This document shows, piece by piece, positions 32,098-40,188 of a DNA stretch of 58,113 nt. Below the pieces are notes generated by a model that saw nothing but the letters and a program-made list of their open reading frames with translations, was not told the DNA's origin and ran no database searches. This DNA is from Candidatus Merdivicinus faecavium (lineage in GTDB: Bacteria; Bacillota; Clostridia; Oscillospirales; Ruminococcaceae). The DNA is taken from positions 1 to 58,113 of the forward strand of contig DVKD01000059.1 in NCBI GenBank assembly GCA_018716285.1. Reading direction: 5' to 3'. Each line of letters begins with the position of its first letter. Positions within the stretch are counted from its first letter, which is position 1. The translations under genes and the position numbers were made by a program.

Positions 32098-32127
32098 TTG
32101 TGCTGCGGGGCGGTTTTGTGGTACAAT
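32098..32127 (+). promoter_or_regulatory. Probable promoter of the DUF1294 gene
   Basis: TTGTGC (32098-32103), 18 bases, TACAAT (32122-32127). Confidence 0.5.
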
Positions 32128-32168
32128 TTTTAAGAATGGCGCAAAATTCGGAAAAAGGAGGCGGGACG

Positions 32169-32438
32169 ATGCGCTGGATCCTTCTCTACCTCGCGGGGAT
32201 GTCGCTTGCCGGCTTCCTGCTCTGCGGGATCGACAAATACAAGGCGAAACGGGGCCGCTGGCGGATAAAGGAGCGGACGCTGCTCCTGCTCGCCGTCTTC
32301 GGCGGCGGATGGGGGCTGTGGCTCGGGATGGCGGTCTTCCGCCACAAGACCAAACATCTCTCCTTCCAGATTCTCGCCCCCCTCACCGCCCTGCTCTGGA
32401 CGGCGGCGGTTGTCTGCGCCGGATACTGGCTGCTGTAG
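32169..32438 (+). CDS. DUF1294 family membrane protein
   Basis: Small integral membrane protein, 89 residues. The DUF1294 pattern is clear: a first membrane helix, then GIDKYKAKRGRWRIKERTLL, then LLAVFGGGWGLWLGMAVFRH, HKT and a last membrane helix. AAAGGAGGCGGGACG precedes the ATG. The family function is unknown; in some proteins the domain is fused to a cold-shock domain, but not here. It is transcribed divergently from the D-aspartate ligase operon. Confidence 0.9.
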   Translation: MRWILLYLAGMSLAGFLLCGIDKYKAKRGRWRIKERTLLLLAVFGGGWGLWLGMAVFRHKTKHLSFQILAPLTALLWTAAVVCAGYWLL

Positions 32439-32457
32439 GGGCGCGCATCGCGCGCCC
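32439..32457 (+). other. GC-rich hairpin after the DUF1294 gene
   Basis: GGGCGCGC and GCGCGCCC around ATC, immediately after the stop codon. There is no T-run, so at best it is a weak terminator. Confidence 0.5.
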
Positions 32458-32585
32458 GCCCTCCCCCACAGCATTTTCCTGAATCGCGGGCGGAGATTTT
32501 GTTTTAAAAATCCCGCGCATACCGCAAGGTTCGCGGATTTGGCGCGGGGTGCCGAATGCGCCGACATGGCGTGCACAGCACGCGC

Positions 32586-32618
32586 CACCCCATCTTTTTT
32601 TGCCGTCAAAAAAGATGG
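32586..32618. repeat. Perfect 13-bp inverted repeat with T/A tracts
   Basis: CCCCATCTTTTTT (32586-32598) and AAAAAAGATGGGG (32606-32618) around a 7-base loop. It could end transcription in either direction or be the tip of a small repeat element. It lies in an 819-base stretch without genes. Confidence 0.75.
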
Positions 32619-32648
32619 GGAAGAAAAAACCGCCAAGAGGGAGACCCT

Positions 32649-32677
32649 ATGAATGACCGCCATAGGCGGTCATTCAT
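32649..32677. repeat. Perfect 13-bp inverted repeat, 3-base loop
   Basis: Arms ATGAATGACCGCC and GGCGGTCATTCAT around ATA. There is no T-run. The stretch from here to the R1 copies shows no gene. Confidence 0.8.
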
Positions 32678-32865
32678 GGATCGCCCAACGCGCCGGCAGG
32701 CTGTGCAAATTTGTCAGGCTGTACGCGCGTTTGACGGCCGCGGCCAGGAATGGACACCACCAGAACGATATTCCTTCGGATAATTTAGGACGTAAAGTCG
32801 TGGCGTTGAATTTTGGATTTTCGCCGCGGCCTTACGTGCGCATTTACAACAGACGGACGCCGTGT

Positions 32866-33065
32866 GGGGCAACAGCTCCAGAGGCGCAACTCGTTTGCGC
32901 CAGCCGAAGCCCGGGCGCGGGGAAAGCTGCCGCGGCGACTTGTCCAGCCCGGTCACAGGCCGGTCATGCCGCGCGGGGCAACAGCTCCAGAGGCGCAACT
33001 CGCTTGCGCCAGCCGAAGCCCGGGCGCGGGGAAAGCTGCCGCGGCGACTTGTCCAGCCCGGTCAC
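32866..33065 (-). repeat. Repeat family R1, two units in the opposite orientation
   Basis: Two nearly identical units, 109 bases apart, start GGGGCAACAGCTCCAGAGGC (32866 and 32975), continue through GCGCCAGCCGAAGCCCGGGC and GCCGCGGCGACTTGTCCAG, and end CCCGGTCAC (32956, 33065). The reverse complement matches the core of the 6113-6470 and 11684 copies. Confidence 0.9.
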
Positions 33066-33190
33066 GGGCCAAAAGATGAGGGATAAGAGCTGAAACCTGT
33101 CCATAACGGCGCAGCTTGTCGCGCCGTTCCAGCGGTCGGATAGGAGCGTGCTGCCGCGTCGACTCGGCTGCGCGGACATCGCGCCGGGCC

Positions 33191-33219
33191 TTGATAAATT
33201 GCGGGAAATCGCGTATACT
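33191..33219 (+). promoter_or_regulatory. Promoter of murD and downstream genes
   Basis: TTGATA (33191-33196), 17 bases, TATACT (33214-33219); AAAAGGAGG and the murD ATG follow. Confidence 0.75.
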
Positions 33220-33257
33220 GGAAGGGAACGGAAAACATCACAAAAGGAGGCAGCTTT

Positions 33258-34649
33258 ATGCCAGTTTCCATTGCCCGGTGGTACCGGGATTTGCAGCAGA
33301 AAAAGATCCTGTTCATCGGCATCGGCGTCAGCCATACCCGCTTAATCGAGCGTTTCCTCGAAAAGGGCCTCGACGTCTCGGTCTGCGACAAGCGCTCAGC
33401 CGAACAGCTCGGCGAGGATTACACCCGCCTCTCCGCCCTGGGGGCGAAATTCATCCTCGGGGATCATTACCTCGACGCGCTGCGGGACGCCGACGTCATC
33501 TTCCGCACGCCGGGGATGTACTACCTCTCCCCCGCCCTGCAGGACGCCCGGAAAGCCGGGAAGATTGTCACCTCCGAGATGGAGTGCTTCTGCATGCTCT
33601 GCCCTTGTAAGCTCTACGCCGTCACCGGTTCGGACGGCAAGACGACCACCTCCACCCTCATCGCCAGATTTTTGGAGAAATCCGGCCGCACCGTCCACCT
33701 GGGCGGCAATATCGGCAGGGCCCTGCTGCCGGAAATCGAGGAAATCGGCGAGGACGACGCCGCAGTCGTCGAGCTGTCGAGCTTCCAGCTCCTCTCGATG
33801 CGCTGCGCGCCCGACGTTTCGGTGGTCAAAAACGTCACCCCCAATCACCTCGACGTCCATAAGGACATAGAGGAATACACAAACGCCAAGAAAAACGTCT
33901 ACCTCCACCAGAACGCCTTCTCCCGCACCGTCCTAAACCTCGACGACCCGGTCACCCGCTCCTTCGCCCCGGAGGTGCGCGGCGAGCTTTGCTGGTTCTC
34001 GATGAAGGAGCAGCCCGCGCACGGCGCCTACCTGGACGGGGACGGCTTCCTCTGCTTTGCCCGGCACGGCAAATCCGAGCGGCTCTTCCACAAGGACGAG
34101 ATCCGCATCCGCGGGATGCACAACGTCGAAAACGTCCTCACCGCCATCGCCGCCGTCGAGGGTGAGGTCTCCCTTGCCGACATCCGGGAGGTCGTCCGCA
34201 CCTTCGGCGGGGTCGAGCACCGCATCGAGCTCGTCCGCGTCCTCGACGGGGTGGAGTGGTACAACGACTCCATCGCCTCCAGCCCCACCCGCACGATGGC
34301 CGGGCTCGATTCCTTTGACAAAAAAATCTGCGTCATCGCGGGCGGGTACGACAAAAAAATCCCCTACGCCCCCCTGGCCCCCAAGCTGCTCGAAAAGGCA
34401 AAGCTCCTCATCCTGATGGGCGCGACCGGCCCGAAGATCGAACAGGCGGTGCGGGAATGCCCCGGCTTTTCCGCATCCGGCCTGACCATCCTCCACGCGG
34501 GGAATATGGAGGAGGCCGTCCGCCTTGCGCGGGAGAATACCGCCCCCGGCGACATCGTGACCCTCTCCCCCGCCAGTGCGAGCTTCGACCTCTACCGCAA
34601 TTTCGAGGAGCGCGGCCGCCACTTTAAGACGCTTGTGAACGCCCTTTGA
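33258..34649 (+). CDS. murD: UDP-N-acetylmuramoylalanine--D-glutamate ligase MurD
   Basis: Cytoplasmic Mur ligase that adds D-glutamate to UDP-MurNAc-L-Ala with ATP. The 463-residue protein has the N-terminal UDP-binding Rossmann part (KILFIGIGVSHTRLIERFLE), the P-loop TGSDGKTTTSTLIARFLE (about residues 122-139), ELSSFQLLSM, the central SVVKNVTPNHLDVHKDIEEY, and the C-terminal domain (VEWYNDSIASSPTRTMAGLD; VIAGGYDKKIPY). SGSDGKTT instead of the more usual GTNGKTT is common in Firmicutes. The start has AAAAGGAGGCAGC upstream. It is not in a dcw cluster; it leads a set with two M42 peptidases. Confidence 0.95.
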   Translation: MPVSIARWYRDLQQKKILFIGIGVSHTRLIERFLEKGLDVSVCDKRSAEQLGEDYTRLSALGAKFILGDHYLDALRDADVIFRTPGMYYLSPALQDARKAGKIVTSEMECFCMLCPCKLYAVTGSDGKTTTSTLIARFLEKSGRTVHLGGNIGRALLPEIEEIGEDDAAVVELSSFQLLSMRCAPDVSVVKNVTPNHLDVHKDIEEYTNAKKNVYLHQNAFSRTVLNLDDPVTRSFAPEVRGELCWFSMKEQPAHGAYLDGDGFLCFARHGKSERLFHKDEIRIRGMHNVENVLTAIAAVEGEVSLADIREVVRTFGGVEHRIELVRVLDGVEWYNDSIASSPTRTMAGLDSFDKKICVIAGGYDKKIPYAPLAPKLLEKAKLLILMGATGPKIEQAVRECPGFSASGLTILHAGNMEEAVRLARENTAPGDIVTLSPASASFDLYRNFEERGRHFKTLVNAL

Positions 34650-34665
34650 CAGAAAGGAACGCCCC

Positions 34666-35700
34666 ATGACAACACTGGATACCCTCAAAACCCTCTGCGC
34701 CGCCCCCGGGGTGGCCGGCGAGGAATTCCCCGCCGCGGAGGCCGCCGCCCGGCTGCTCCGGGAGGTCTCCGACGCCGTCGAGATCGACGCCTTCGGCAAT
34801 GTGACCGCCGCCCTGCCCGGGGAGGACGGCGCGCCGGTCATCCTGCTCGACGCCCACATCGACCAGATCGGACTCATTGTCACCCATATTGAAGAAAACG
34901 GCTTTCTCCGCGCGGCAAGCTGCGGCGGCATCGACCGCCGGCTGATGCTCGGGCAGGAGGTCCGCATTCTCGGCAGAAAGCCCCTCTCCGGCGTCGTCGC
35001 CGCCAAGCCGCCCCACCTCTCGACCGAGGAGGAGCGGGAAAAGGTCCCCGAGATCACCGACCTCGCCATCGATACTGGCTTCTCCGCCGAAACGCTGCGG
35101 GAGCTCGTCCGCCCCGGCGACCGGATCACCCTCTGCGGCGAATTCTCCGAGCTGCAGAACGGCTGCGTCTCCTCCCCCTCCCTCGACGACCGGGCGGGCG
35201 CGGCGGCCATCCTCCACGCGCTGCGGCTTCTCAAAGGGAAAAAGCTCCCCTACACCGTCTGCGCCCTCTTTTCCGCCCAGGAGGAAACCGGCGGCCCCGG
35301 CGCCGCCGTCTCCGCCTTCCGCGCAAAGCCGGACGAGGCCATCGCGGTCGACGTGAGCTTCGCCCGCTCCGAGGGCGTCCCCGACCGCTTCCCCAGGCTC
35401 GGGGACGGCGCGATGATCGGCATCGCGCCCATCTTAAACCGCGGGATGTTCGACGAGCTGCTCGCCCTCGCAAAGGAGCGGGGCATCCCCCACACCATCG
35501 AGGCGATGGGCGGCTCGACCGGCACCAACGCCGACGGCATCGCCCCCGCTGCGGGCGGCGTCCGGACCGGCCTTTTGTCTATCCCGCAGCGCTACATGCA
35601 CACCCCGGTCGAGGCGGTGCGCCTCTCCGACGTCGAAGCGGTCGGGGAGCTCATCGCGGCCTACATCCTGCGGGACATGGCGGAAGGAGAAGAAGAATGA
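34666..35700 (+). CDS. M42 family metallopeptidase (glutamyl aminopeptidase-like), first copy
   Basis: Dinuclear zinc or cobalt aminopeptidase of the tetrahedral TET family, 344 residues. Metal ligands and catalytic residues of M42 are recognisable: His in LLDAHIDQIGLIV, Asp in SLDDRAGAAAILH, Glu-Glu in SAQEETGGPGAAV, Asp in AIAVDVSFA, and His near the C-terminus in RYMHTPVEAVRLSD. It starts 16 bases after murD with GAAAGGAACG. It overlaps the second M42 gene by four bases (ATGA), pointing to tandem duplication. It probably degrades peptides in the cytoplasm. Confidence 0.93.
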   Translation: MTTLDTLKTLCAAPGVAGEEFPAAEAAARLLREVSDAVEIDAFGNVTAALPGEDGAPVILLDAHIDQIGLIVTHIEENGFLRAASCGGIDRRLMLGQEVRILGRKPLSGVVAAKPPHLSTEEEREKVPEITDLAIDTGFSAETLRELVRPGDRITLCGEFSELQNGCVSSPSLDDRAGAAAILHALRLLKGKKLPYTVCALFSAQEETGGPGAAVSAFRAKPDEAIAVDVSFARSEGVPDRFPRLGDGAMIGIAPILNRGMFDELLALAKERGIPHTIEAMGGSTGTNADGIAPAAGGVRTGLLSIPQRYMHTPVEAVRLSDVEAVGELIAAYILRDMAEGEEE

Positions 35701-36740
35701 ACCTGATCGAAACACTGGAAGCCCTCTGCCGCCTGCCCGGCGTCTCGGGCAACGAGAGCGAGGTCGCGAGCTTCCTCCTCTCCCAAATTGAAGAAATCGA
35801 CGGCTGCGAGGCGCGGGTCGACCCGCTGGGCAGCGTCATCGTCCGCAAAAAGGGGAAACGCACCCCTTCAAGGAAACTCCTCCTCGACGCCCACATGGAC
35901 GAGGTCGGGCTGATGGTCAACGGCATCGCCGAGGACGGCTCCCTCCATTTCACCACGGTGGGCGGCATCGACCCGCGGGTCCTCGCAGGGCGGCAGGTGC
36001 TGGTCGGCGAGGAGGAGCTCCCCGGCGTCATCGGGGCCAAGCCCATCCACCTCCAGACCGCCGCCGAGCGCGGCAAGGCCGTCCCGGTGCGCGACCTGCG
36101 CATCGACATCGGCTGCTCCTCCAAGGAGGAGGCAGCGGAGCTCGTCCGGCCGGGCGACACCGTCACCTTCCCGGCAGTCTTTTCCCCCTTCGGGGAGGGG
36201 ATGTTCCGCGGAAAAGCCATCGACGACCGGTTCGGCTGCGCCGTCCTGCTCGACATCTTAAAGGAAGACCTCCCCTGCGACTGCACCTTCTGCTTCTCGG
36301 TCCAGGAGGAGACGGGCGGATATGGGGCGGCAGCGGCCGCCTTCTCGGAACAGCCCGATTTCGCTGTCGCCGTCGAGGCGACCTCCGCCGGGGACCTGCC
36401 CGGCGTTTCGGGGCCGCAGGCCGCCTGCTCGCTGGGCAAGGGCGCGGTGCTGAGCTTTATGGACAAGGGGACGCTCTACCCCGGCCGCCTGTACAGGCTC
36501 TGCGAGGAGGTTGCCGCGCGGGGAAATATCCCTGTTCAACCAAAAACCGCGATTGCCGGCCGCAACGACGCCGCCCCCTACCAGCGGGCAGCCGGCGGCG
36601 CGCAGGTGCTGGCGGTCTCCGCTCCCTGCCGCTACATCCATTCGCCCCAGTGCGTTATCGCCGAAGCGGACATGCTGGCGGTGCGGAGCCTGCTGCTGGC
36701 GCTGATTGATGAATTTGACAAAAAGGATGGGAATCTATGA
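35697..36740 (+). CDS. M42 family metallopeptidase, second copy
   Basis: 347 residues, paralogous to the preceding gene. LLDAHMDEVGLMV, KAIDDRFGCAVLLD, VQEETGGYGAAA, FAVAVEAT and CRYIHSPQCVIAEADM carry the metal and catalytic positions. Sequence divergence between the two copies is large, so the duplication is old. A hetero-oligomeric TET particle with two subunits, as known in some archaea, is conceivable but not shown. It overlaps both neighbouring genes by four bases. Confidence 0.93.
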   Translation: MNLIETLEALCRLPGVSGNESEVASFLLSQIEEIDGCEARVDPLGSVIVRKKGKRTPSRKLLLDAHMDEVGLMVNGIAEDGSLHFTTVGGIDPRVLAGRQVLVGEEELPGVIGAKPIHLQTAAERGKAVPVRDLRIDIGCSSKEEAAELVRPGDTVTFPAVFSPFGEGMFRGKAIDDRFGCAVLLDILKEDLPCDCTFCFSVQEETGGYGAAAAAFSEQPDFAVAVEATSAGDLPGVSGPQAACSLGKGAVLSFMDKGTLYPGRLYRLCEEVAARGNIPVQPKTAIAGRNDAAPYQRAAGGAQVLAVSAPCRYIHSPQCVIAEADMLAVRSLLLALIDEFDKKDGNL

Positions 36741-38002
36741 CCGATCTGACCGGACTTTACGATTTCAGCCCCCGCCTGCTCGCCCTCGCGGACAAGGCGG
36801 AGGAAAAATGCCGGGAGGCCTTTGCCCGGATTGAGGAGATCCAGGCCTACAACGAGGCGAAGGTCCTCAAAGCCTTCGCGGACAACCGGGTCTCGGCCGC
36901 CCACCTGGTCGGCACGACCGGGTACGGCTACGACGACATGGGCCGCGACACCCTCGACCGGGTCTTCGCCCAGGCGCTCGGCGCGGAGGACGCGCTGGTC
37001 CGGCACCAGTTCGTCTCCGGCACCCACACCCTCGCCACCGCCCTCTTCGGGGTGCTGCGGACGGGGGACACGGTGGTCTCGGTCACCGGCGCGCCCTATG
37101 ACACGATGGAGGAGGTCATCGGCATCCGCGGCGGCGGGACAGGCTCCTTACAGGAGTTCGGCATCCATTACCGCCAGCTCGAGCTGCTCCCGGACGGCTC
37201 CCCTGATTACCCCGCCATTGAGGAGGCGGCCAAAACCGCCAAAATGATCTACATCCAGCGGTCGCGGGGGTACTCCCTCCGCCCCTCCCTGCCGGTGGAA
37301 ACCATCGGCAAGATCGCTGCGGCGGCAAAGCGCGGCAATCCGGATACGGTCGTCTTTGTGGACAACTGCTACGGCGAGTTTGTCGAGAAGCTTGAGCCGG
37401 TGAGCGCCGGGGCCGACCTGATGGCCGGCTCCCTCATCAAAAATCCCGGCGGCGGCATCGCCCCCACCGGCGGCTACATCGCCGGGCGGCACGATTTAGT
37501 CGAGCTCTGCGGATACCGTCTCACCTGCCCCGGCATCGGGCGGGAATCGGGCTGCACCCAGGACCAGAACCGCGGGCTCTACCTCGGCTTTTTCCACGCG
37601 CCGTCGGCGGTGGCGAACGCGGTCAAAACGTCCTGCTTCGCCTGCGCCCTCTTTGAGGAGCTGGGCTACCCGACCACCCCCAGGTGCGGCGACCCCCGCA
37701 CCGACATCATCGCCGCCATCGAACTGGGGAGCGCGGAAAACCTCTGCGCCTTCTGCCGCGGCATCCAGGCCGGCTCGCCGGTCGACTCCCACGTCACCCC
37801 GGAGCCCTGGGCCATGCCCGGCTACAGCGACGAGGTCATCATGGCGGCCGGGGCCTTCACGATGGGCGCTTCTCTCGAGCTGTCGGCCGACGGCCCGCTG
37901 CGCGCGCCCTATTCGGTCTGGGTGCAGGGCGGGCTCACCTACAACACCGGCAAACTCGGCATCCTCCTCGCCGCCCAGGCGATGGAATCGGCCCGCAGCT
38001 GA
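36737..38002 (+). CDS. Methionine gamma-lyase family protein (YnbB/aluminium-resistance type)
   Basis: PLP-dependent fold-type I enzyme, 421 residues, of the family annotated as 'aluminium resistance protein' or methionine gamma-lyase family. LVGTTGYGYDDMGRDTLDRV and RHQFVSGTHTLATALFGVLR near the N-terminus are typical. The PLP lysine is in GSLIKNPGGGIAPTGGYIAG (about residue 237), preceded by VDNCYGEFVEKLEP, in which Asp binds the pyridine ring. The reaction of this subgroup is not well established. It overlaps the M42 gene by four bases and is the last gene before the R1 repeat block. Confidence 0.9.
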   Translation: MTDLTGLYDFSPRLLALADKAEEKCREAFARIEEIQAYNEAKVLKAFADNRVSAAHLVGTTGYGYDDMGRDTLDRVFAQALGAEDALVRHQFVSGTHTLATALFGVLRTGDTVVSVTGAPYDTMEEVIGIRGGGTGSLQEFGIHYRQLELLPDGSPDYPAIEEAAKTAKMIYIQRSRGYSLRPSLPVETIGKIAAAAKRGNPDTVVFVDNCYGEFVEKLEPVSAGADLMAGSLIKNPGGGIAPTGGYIAGRHDLVELCGYRLTCPGIGRESGCTQDQNRGLYLGFFHAPSAVANAVKTSCFACALFEELGYPTTPRCGDPRTDIIAAIELGSAENLCAFCRGIQAGSPVDSHVTPEPWAMPGYSDEVIMAAGAFTMGASLELSADGPLRAPYSVWVQGGLTYNTGKLGILLAAQAMESARS

Positions 38003-38020
38003 CCCTATAAACCCGCATCC

Positions 38021-38380
38021 GCGCGGCCACGCGCCAAATCCCGCCATTTCGGGAGCCCGCGCCCCAGTGACGCGCAGCTTGCCGCGCGTCTTCCAAAATC
38101 CAACACGGGGTACAGCGCCGCGGCGACAATGTCCTGCGCGGCCACGCGCCAAATCCCGCCATTTCGGGAGCCCGCGACCCAGTGACGCGCAGCTTGCCGC
38201 GCGTCTTCCAAAATCCGTCGCGGGGTACAGCGCCGCGGCGACAATGTCCTGCGCGGTCACGCGCCAAATCCCGCCATTTCGGGAGCCCGCGCCCCAGTGA
38301 CGCGCAGCTTGCCGCGCGTCTTCCAAAATCCGTCGCGCGGTACAAACGCCGCGGCGACATTGTCCAGCGCGGTCACGCGC
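38021..38380 (-). repeat. Repeat family R1: three tandem units of 115-116 bp plus a partial one
   Basis: GCGCGG(C/T)CACGCG starts at 38021, 38136, 38251 and 38367 (steps of 115, 115 and 116). Each unit continues CCAAATCCCGCCATTTCGGG, then AGTGACGCGCAGCTTGCCGC, GTCTTCCAAAATCC and CCGCGGCGACA(A/T)TGTCC. On the minus strand this starts CGTGACCGCGC(A/T)GGACA, the same edge as the units near 6145 and 11684, while the interior differs. The block fills the gap before the MFS gene. Confidence 0.92.
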
Positions 38381-38395
38381 AGGAAGGTGGATAGC

Positions 38396-39604
38396 ATGAA
38401 GAAAAACGCGATTCTCGCTTACATCGGATTCATGGTGCTGATGGTCGCGCTCGGCGCAAGCGACGCCATGCGCGGGGTTTTTATGCCCATCTTCGGCACG
38501 CACTTCTCCCGCACCAACGCCCAGCTCGCGGCCATCCTCACCGTCAGCTACATCGGCAACCTCGTCTTCCTGCTGGCCGGCGGGCGGCTCGCCGACCGCA
38601 AAAAACGCAAGCCGGCCTTCCTGCTGGGGGTAATCCTGTGGCTTGGCGCCCTGGTTTTGTACCTGCTGACCGACAATTACCTCTGCCTGGTGGCGGGGAT
38701 GTTTTTCAGCATGGGGGCTTCGACGCTGACGAGCACCCTCATCAACGTCATGGCCTCCTACATTTTTACCGGCGCCCCGGCGGCTGTGGTGAGCACCCTC
38801 TTCTTCATCCAGAGCATCGGCACCACCGGCAGCCAGAAGCTCGCGGGCTCCTTTGCCGACAGCTTCAGCTCCTGGAAGATCGCCAACGCCATCCTGCTGG
38901 CGCTCGGGGCTGCGGCCCTCCTCATCCTCGCCTTTGTCCGCTTCCCGGAACGGGAAGCAATCCCGGAACGGGAAGCAATCCCGGAACGGGAAGCGATCCC
39001 GGAACGGGAGGCGCTGCCGGATGAAAAGAGCTTCCGCTACCGCGACGCCGTCCGCAGCCGCGCCTTTCCCCTGCTTGTGCTGATGTTCGGTTTTTACTTT
39101 ATCGCGGAGCACAGCATCATGAACTGGTTCGTCAGCATCGGGACCCAGGCGTTCGGGCTGACGATGGAGCGCGCCTCCACCTGCCTCGCCCTCTTTTTCG
39201 GGGGGATCATGGCGGGGCGGCTTGTCTTCGCGCCGCTTGTCCAGAAGCTGGGGGTAAGGCGTGCGATCCTCCTCTTCGGCGGGGCGGCGACCGGCCTGTA
39301 CGCTGTGGGCGGTCTGCTCGGGCAGACCGGAGTCTGGCTGCTGGCCGGTTCCGGGATCTTCTTTTCCATCCTCTACCCCTCGATGGTGATGATGATCCGC
39401 TCCTACTACCCGGACAGCGGGACGGCGACCGCGACCGGGCTGGTCATCAGCGCGGCCACCCTCTTCGACATCGGTTGGAACGCCGTTTTCGGCTCCCTCA
39501 TGGATCGGATGGGCGCCGGGAACGCCTACCTTTTCCTGCCCGTCGCGATGGTCCTCTTTTTTGCCTGCTGCGTTTTGCTGCTGCGGAAAGCCTGCGCCCG
39601 GTGA
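38396..39604 (+). CDS. MFS transporter with a hexapeptide repeat loop
   Basis: Major facilitator permease, 402 residues, with about 12 hydrophobic segments. GGRLADRKKRKPAFLLGV after the second segment is the family loop 2-3 motif (GxLaDrxgrk). The central cytoplasmic loop (about residues 184-207) is four copies of PEREAI/PEREAL encoded by an 18-bp DNA repeat. The start is ATG 38396 with AGGAAGGTGG upstream; the long upstream frame runs through repeat DNA. The substrate is unknown. A strong terminator follows. Confidence 0.88.
   Translation: MKKNAILAYIGFMVLMVALGASDAMRGVFMPIFGTHFSRTNAQLAAILTVSYIGNLVFLLAGGRLADRKKRKPAFLLGVILWLGALVLYLLTDNYLCLVAGMFFSMGASTLTSTLINVMASYIFTGAPAAVVSTLFFIQSIGTTGSQKLAGSFADSFSSWKIANAILLALGAAALLILAFVRFPEREAIPEREAIPEREAIPEREALPDEKSFRYRDAVRSRAFPLLVLMFGFYFIAEHSIMNWFVSIGTQAFGLTMERASTCLALFFGGIMAGRLVFAPLVQKLGVRRAILLFGGAATGLYAVGGLLGQTGVWLLAGSGIFFSILYPSMVMMIRSYYPDSGTATATGLVISAATLFDIGWNAVFGSLMDRMGAGNAYLFLPVAMVLFFACCVLLLRKACAR
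38944..39015 (+). repeat. 18-bp tandem repeat inside the MFS gene
   Basis: CCCGGAACGGGAAGCAAT occurs at 38944 and 38962; at 38980 and 38998 it has one and a few changes. Each unit encodes PEREAI (last PEREAL). Because the unit is a multiple of three, copy number can vary without breaking the frame. Confidence 0.93.
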
Positions 39605-39621
39605 TCCGCCGCCGGCTTCAG

Positions 39622-39664
39622 AGGCCCTGTTTCCCGATTTGCGGGGAACAGGGCCTTTTTGTTT
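39622..39664 (+). terminator. Terminator of the MFS gene
   Basis: GGCCCTGTT.CCC pairs with GGG.AACAGGGCC, followed by TTTTTGTTTTT. Confidence 0.9.
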
Positions 39665-39735
39665 TTCAGCGGCAAAAAAGGATAATCCCGCGATCCGGGG
39701 GCAAACTATGGCCAATCCAGGAAAGGAAGGATCGC

Positions 39736-40176
39736 ATGAAAAAACTGACCAAAAATGAGTACAGCACCCTCGCCGACAAGGCGTCCCCGCCTACCAAAAG
39801 CTACAGGACCATCCCGACGGCCTTTCTGGTGGGCGGGCTCATCTGCACCCTTGGGCAGGGGCTTCTAAACCTCTACCAGTATCTCGGCCTCCCCGAAAAA
39901 ACGGCGTCGGCCGCGGTATCGGTCTCCCTCATCTTTCTGAGCGTCCTGGCGACCGGCTTAAACGTCTACGACAACCTGGCCAAATACGCCGGTGCAGGCA
40001 CCCTCGTCCCCATCACCGGCTTCGCCAACGCCGTCTCCTCCCCCGCCCTCGAATTCAAGTCGGAGGGCCTGATCCTCGGCATCGGGGCCAAGCTCTTCAC
40101 CATCTCCGGGCCGGTCATCGTCTACGGCATCGCGGCCTCCTGCGTCTACGGCCTCTTGTACTATTTGTTCGGATAG
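39736..40176 (+). CDS. spoVAC: Stage V sporulation protein AC
   Basis: Inner-membrane protein of the dipicolinic-acid channel in spores, 146 residues. It has several membrane segments: AFLVGGLICTLGQGLLNLY, the segment VSLIFLSVLATGLNVYDNLA, and VIVYGIAASCVYGLLYYLF. The conserved YAGAGTLVPITGFANAVSSP is shared by SpoVAC and SpoVAE. The start is ATG 39736 with GAAAGGAAGG upstream; upstream codons overlap the MFS gene. spoVAD follows after 12 bases. It would be expressed in the forespore; I see no convincing sigma-G promoter by eye. Confidence 0.96.
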   Translation: MKKLTKNEYSTLADKASPPTKSYRTIPTAFLVGGLICTLGQGLLNLYQYLGLPEKTASAAVSVSLIFLSVLATGLNVYDNLAKYAGAGTLVPITGFANAVSSPALEFKSEGLILGIGAKLFTISGPVIVYGIAASCVYGLLYYLFG

Positions 40177-40188
40177 GAGGGAAAGCGC

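Noticed and set aside
38021-38380. Regular spacing suggesting a CRISPR array
   Set aside because: Whole units of about 115 bp repeat without unique spacers, and no cas gene is nearby.
37496-39715. 739-codon minus-strand open frame across the R1 repeats and the MFS gene
   Set aside because: It runs antisense through two genes and repeat DNA, has low-complexity Arg/Gly/Ala composition and no start signals.
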